From Candidatus Aenigmatarchaeota archaeon (GTDB taxonomy: Archaea; Aenigmatarchaeota; Aenigmatarchaeia; GW2011-AR5), in assembly GCA_016202845.1 (NCBI GenBank), contig JACQNW010000076.1, positions 1 through 6,751 of the forward strand: a stretch of DNA of 6,751 nucleotides, written 5' to 3'. Below are positions 4,768-6,751 of the stretch, piece after piece; positions within the stretch are counted from its first letter, which is position 1, and the number at the start of each line of letters is the position of its first letter. Below the pieces are notes generated by a model. The model did no database searches and was not told where the DNA came from. It saw nothing but the letters and a program-made list of their open reading frames with translations. A program made the position numbers and the translations under genes.

Positions 4768-5436
4768 ATGTCATATGCAGAAGTTCACAGGACAATTGGA
4801 GACCAACAAAGAATAATAAAACTAACCTTTCACCCAGCATACTGGGGAAAAAGTTATGATGATCTTCACAGGCAGACGCCAGTAGGCGTAAATGATATTT
4901 GGTCTGCAGGAAGCAGCAATAATTTTGTCAATCCATTCATGGCAGCAATGCAGGACATCCATGATCGTAAACGCTTTCTTTGTCTTATAACTAGGGATGT
5001 TATTGTTGGCAGTGGTGCTCAAAGAGATGAAAAAGGCCTGAAAATAAAGGCGTACAAGACGCGAGCAGGCACAGATTTAGAAACCGTTCATAATAATTTA
5101 GTAATCCCTCCAGACGGTTATTTTGTGCCTACAAAAGATGGCATTTTTCATCCAGATACCGGTGTGCCATATGAAACAGTAGGAACAAAAAGAGAAGCAA
5201 GAAAACGCTGGGAAGCAAACAGCCTTGATCCTGAATATGTTTCAAGAATATGGTCGCCCGATTATTTAAAAGATGGTGAAGAAAAATACGCTGGGTGCAT
5301 CTCCTCTTTGGGAGAGGGCAAATGCTATTTTGACATTCGTCTGAATATGACGCCTTTCGAACGTGGTATTAAACATGTGGCCTCCCTCCCATCACATGAA
5401 CCTAACCCTGCATTTGTGGTAAGAATTGATGAATGA
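4768..5436 (+). CDS. Uncharacterised protein, family member B
   Basis: A 222-residue, apparently soluble protein with no signal peptide or membrane segment and no domain I recognise. Matches to the protein at 2401 occur in the same order: D43-I-x-S46, D77-V-I-V-G-S82, R86-D87, Y96, G117-Y-F-V-P-T-K-D-G-I126, T131-G132, R147-W148, D154-x-x-Y157, S163-P164, Y174 and K185-C186. Several sit at the same residue number in both, so few gaps are needed. It lacks the hydrophobic N-terminus of member A and has a longer C-terminal tail after the K-C match. A basic stretch, KREARKRW (141-148), could contact nucleic acid, which is speculation. It is transcribed alone from a TATA box, with serS 61 bases downstream under its own promoter. 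Confidence 0.8.
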   Translation: MSYAEVHRTIGDQQRIIKLTFHPAYWGKSYDDLHRQTPVGVNDIWSAGSSNNFVNPFMAAMQDIHDRKRFLCLITRDVIVGSGAQRDEKGLKIKAYKTRAGTDLETVHNNLVIPPDGYFVPTKDGIFHPDTGVPYETVGTKREARKRWEANSLDPEYVSRIWSPDYLKDGEEKYAGCISSLGEGKCYFDIRLNMTPFERGIKHVASLPSHEPNPAFVVRIDE

Positions 5437-5465
5437 TTATAACTAGCATAAATTCTATAGTGAGC

Positions 5466-5474
5466 CTTTAAAAT
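5466..5474 (+). promoter_or_regulatory. TATA box for serS
   Basis: CTTTAAAAT lies in the 61-base gap before serS and is centred about 27-28 bases before the ATG at 5498. This matches the leaderless spacing used by the other genes here and supports that start. Confidence 0.5.
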
Positions 5475-5497
5475 TCTAGTGTACCAATTAATTTACT

Positions 5498-6751
5498 ATG
5501 ATAGACATAAAGATACTCAGGGAAAATCCGCAAATTCTTAAAGAAAACATGCAAAAACGGCATAGGCCTTTAGAGCAGATCGAACAGCTTGGTGATCTTG
5601 ATAAAAGAAGAAGAGAAATACTGCAGGAAACAGAAGCTTTGAGGAGCGAAAAGAACATCATAACAAAAAAAATATCCGAGCTTAAGAGCCAGAACAAACC
5701 CATTACAGCAGAAATGCAAAAAGTAAGGGACCTGCCTGAAAAGATCAAAGAGCTGGAGAAAGAACTTGTCGAAGTAGAAGAAAGCAGCAAGGCTCTGCTC
5801 CTAAGGCTTCCAAACATCCTTCACGAAAGCGTTCCTGCCGGAAGGGACGAATCTGAAAACAAGGAAGTTTACAAGTTCGGAAGCATGCCTGCTTTTGATT
5901 TTACTGCAAAAGACCACCAGGATTTGGGCATCGCTCTTGACATGATTGACATAGAAAGGGCGGCCAAGCTGGCGGGTTCAAGATTTTATTTTCTTAAATC
6001 AGATTTGGCGCTTTTAGAAATGTCGATAATGCGTTTTGCTATCGACCATCTTGCAAAAAAAGGCTATATGCTTACAATACCGCCTCATATGATACGAAGA
6101 GAGCCGTATGAGGGTGTTGTAAGTTTGGATGATTTTGAAAATGTACTGTACAAAATTGAGGATGAAGACCTGTACATGATAGCGACTTCAGAGCATCCAC
6201 TGACGGCACAATTCATGAAAGAAACAATTGAAGAGCACAAGCTCCCGATAAAACTTGCAGGTTTTTCTTCATGCTACAGAAAAGAGGCAGGCACGCATGG
6301 AAAAGACATGAAAGGAATATTCAGGGTGCACCAGTTCAATAAAGTGGAACAGGTTGTCCTCTGCAGGCCAGATGACTCGTGGAAGCTTCATGAGGAAATG
6401 CTGGAGAATGTGAAAGAAATTCACAAGCAGCTTGAACTGCCTTTCCATGTTATCCTGCTGTGTAGCGGCGATACAGGCACAGTTTCTGCAAAAACATATG
6501 ATTTGGAAGCTTGGCTTCCTGCACAGCAAAAATACAGGGAACTTGCTTCCTGCAGCAACTGCACAGATTACCAGAGCCGCCGTCTGCAAATAAAATACGG
6601 CATAAAAGACCAGCCTGCAAAAGGTTTTGTTTACACACTAAATTCAACAGCTGCAGTAGACCGCGCACTCGTAGCAATAATGGAAAATAACCAGACTGAA
6701 GACGGATCAATTTTAGTGCCAAGGGTATTGCAGCCTTACATGGGCAAGAAA
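5498..6751 (+). CDS. serS: Seryl-tRNA synthetase, 3' end cut by window
   Basis: Class II synthetase that charges tRNA-Ser with serine. The open frame runs 418 codons to the window edge without a stop; the last residues, LVPRVLQPYMGKK, match the usual C-terminus, so only a few to about fifteen residues are missing. Residues 1-110 form the N-terminal tRNA-binding arm, with a long charged coiled coil (about 27-105, for example EKIKELEKELVEVEE). The catalytic domain follows: TSEHPL (230-235) for serine binding, motif 2 in SSCYRKEAG...FRVHQFNKVE (257-284, R261 and E263), and motif 3 in TLNSTAAVDRALVAIMENNQ with R389. It is the common SerRS type, not the divergent one of many methanogens. ATG 5498 begins the family-typical MIDIKILRENP and has a TATA box at leaderless spacing. 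Confidence 0.96.
   Translation, partial: MIDIKILRENPQILKENMQKRHRPLEQIEQLGDLDKRRREILQETEALRSEKNIITKKISELKSQNKPITAEMQKVRDLPEKIKELEKELVEVEESSKALLLRLPNILHESVPAGRDESENKEVYKFGSMPAFDFTAKDHQDLGIALDMIDIERAAKLAGSRFYFLKSDLALLEMSIMRFAIDHLAKKGYMLTIPPHMIRREPYEGVVSLDDFENVLYKIEDEDLYMIATSEHPLTAQFMKETIEEHKLPIKLAGFSSCYRKEAGTHGKDMKGIFRVHQFNKVEQVVLCRPDDSWKLHEEMLENVKEIHKQLELPFHVILLCSGDTGTVSAKTYDLEAWLPAQQKYRELASCSNCTDYQSRRLQIKYGIKDQPAKGFVYTLNSTAAVDRALVAIMENNQTEDGSILVPRVLQPYMGKK

Noticed and set aside
4594..5459. Repeat AAATTCTATA at 4594-4603 and 5450-5459
   Set aside because: A ten-base AT-rich match in AT-rich gaps flanking the 4768 gene; chance is enough, and the surrounding bases do not match.
5488..5817. Minus-strand open frame of 109 codons
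   Set aside because: It lies opposite the coiled-coil arm of seryl-tRNA synthetase and is low-complexity (Ser, Leu, Phe), as expected from the complement of Glu/Lys codons.
6269..6722. Two minus-strand open frames (6269-6589 and 6450-6722)
   Set aside because: Both are opposite the catalytic domain of serS, which is clearly the coding strand.
1..6751. CRISPR array, rRNA or tRNA genes
   Set aside because: No regularly spaced repeats, no tRNA arms next to tyrS or serS, and no rRNA-like conserved stretches were seen on either strand.

Overview
The window looks archaeal, from an AT-rich, lysine-rich genome. The tyrosyl-tRNA synthetase is the short archaeal type. At least five start codons sit about 24-28 bases downstream of a TATA box, the layout of archaeal leaderless transcripts. 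A SlyD-like FKBP carries an archaeal-type lipobox. Small genes, tight overlaps and two unplaceable proteins would fit a DPANN-type lineage, but that placement is inference.

Layout. Positions 1-611 hold decayed material: an unresolved left edge, the C-terminal part of a C39-like peptidase (127-345), and a frameshifted, shortened gene that reads like a YbaK/ProX-type aminoacyl-tRNA deacylase (326-611). Positions 640-2359 form one overlapping unit: MNT nucleotidyltransferase antitoxin, HepT-type HEPN toxin and tyrosyl-tRNA synthetase, with ATGA overlaps at both joints. An uncharacterised protein follows (2401-3045). It converges, with a 2-base gap, on a leftward pair: an HD phosphohydrolase (3999 to 3322) overlapping a small alkyltransferase-domain protein (3347 to 3048). 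Diverging from the HD gene is a lipoprotein FKBP (4042-4578). Then come a second uncharacterised protein (4768-5436) and a nearly complete seryl-tRNA synthetase (5498 to the window edge).

The main find is that the two uncharacterised proteins (214 and 222 residues) appear to be diverged members of one family. At least ten short matches run in the same order along both, several at identical residue numbers (RD 86-87, Y96, TG 131-132). I recognise no known family. One member follows tyrS and the other precedes serS. The second point of interest is the toxin-antitoxin pair whose toxin stop codon overlaps the tyrS start.

How the genes work together: most intact genes are housekeeping (two tRNA synthetases, a protein-folding factor, a phosphohydrolase and a DNA-repair-like protein). 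The toxin-antitoxin pair and the two broken genes mark the left third as the more labile part. No tRNA, rRNA, CRISPR array or transposase gene was found.
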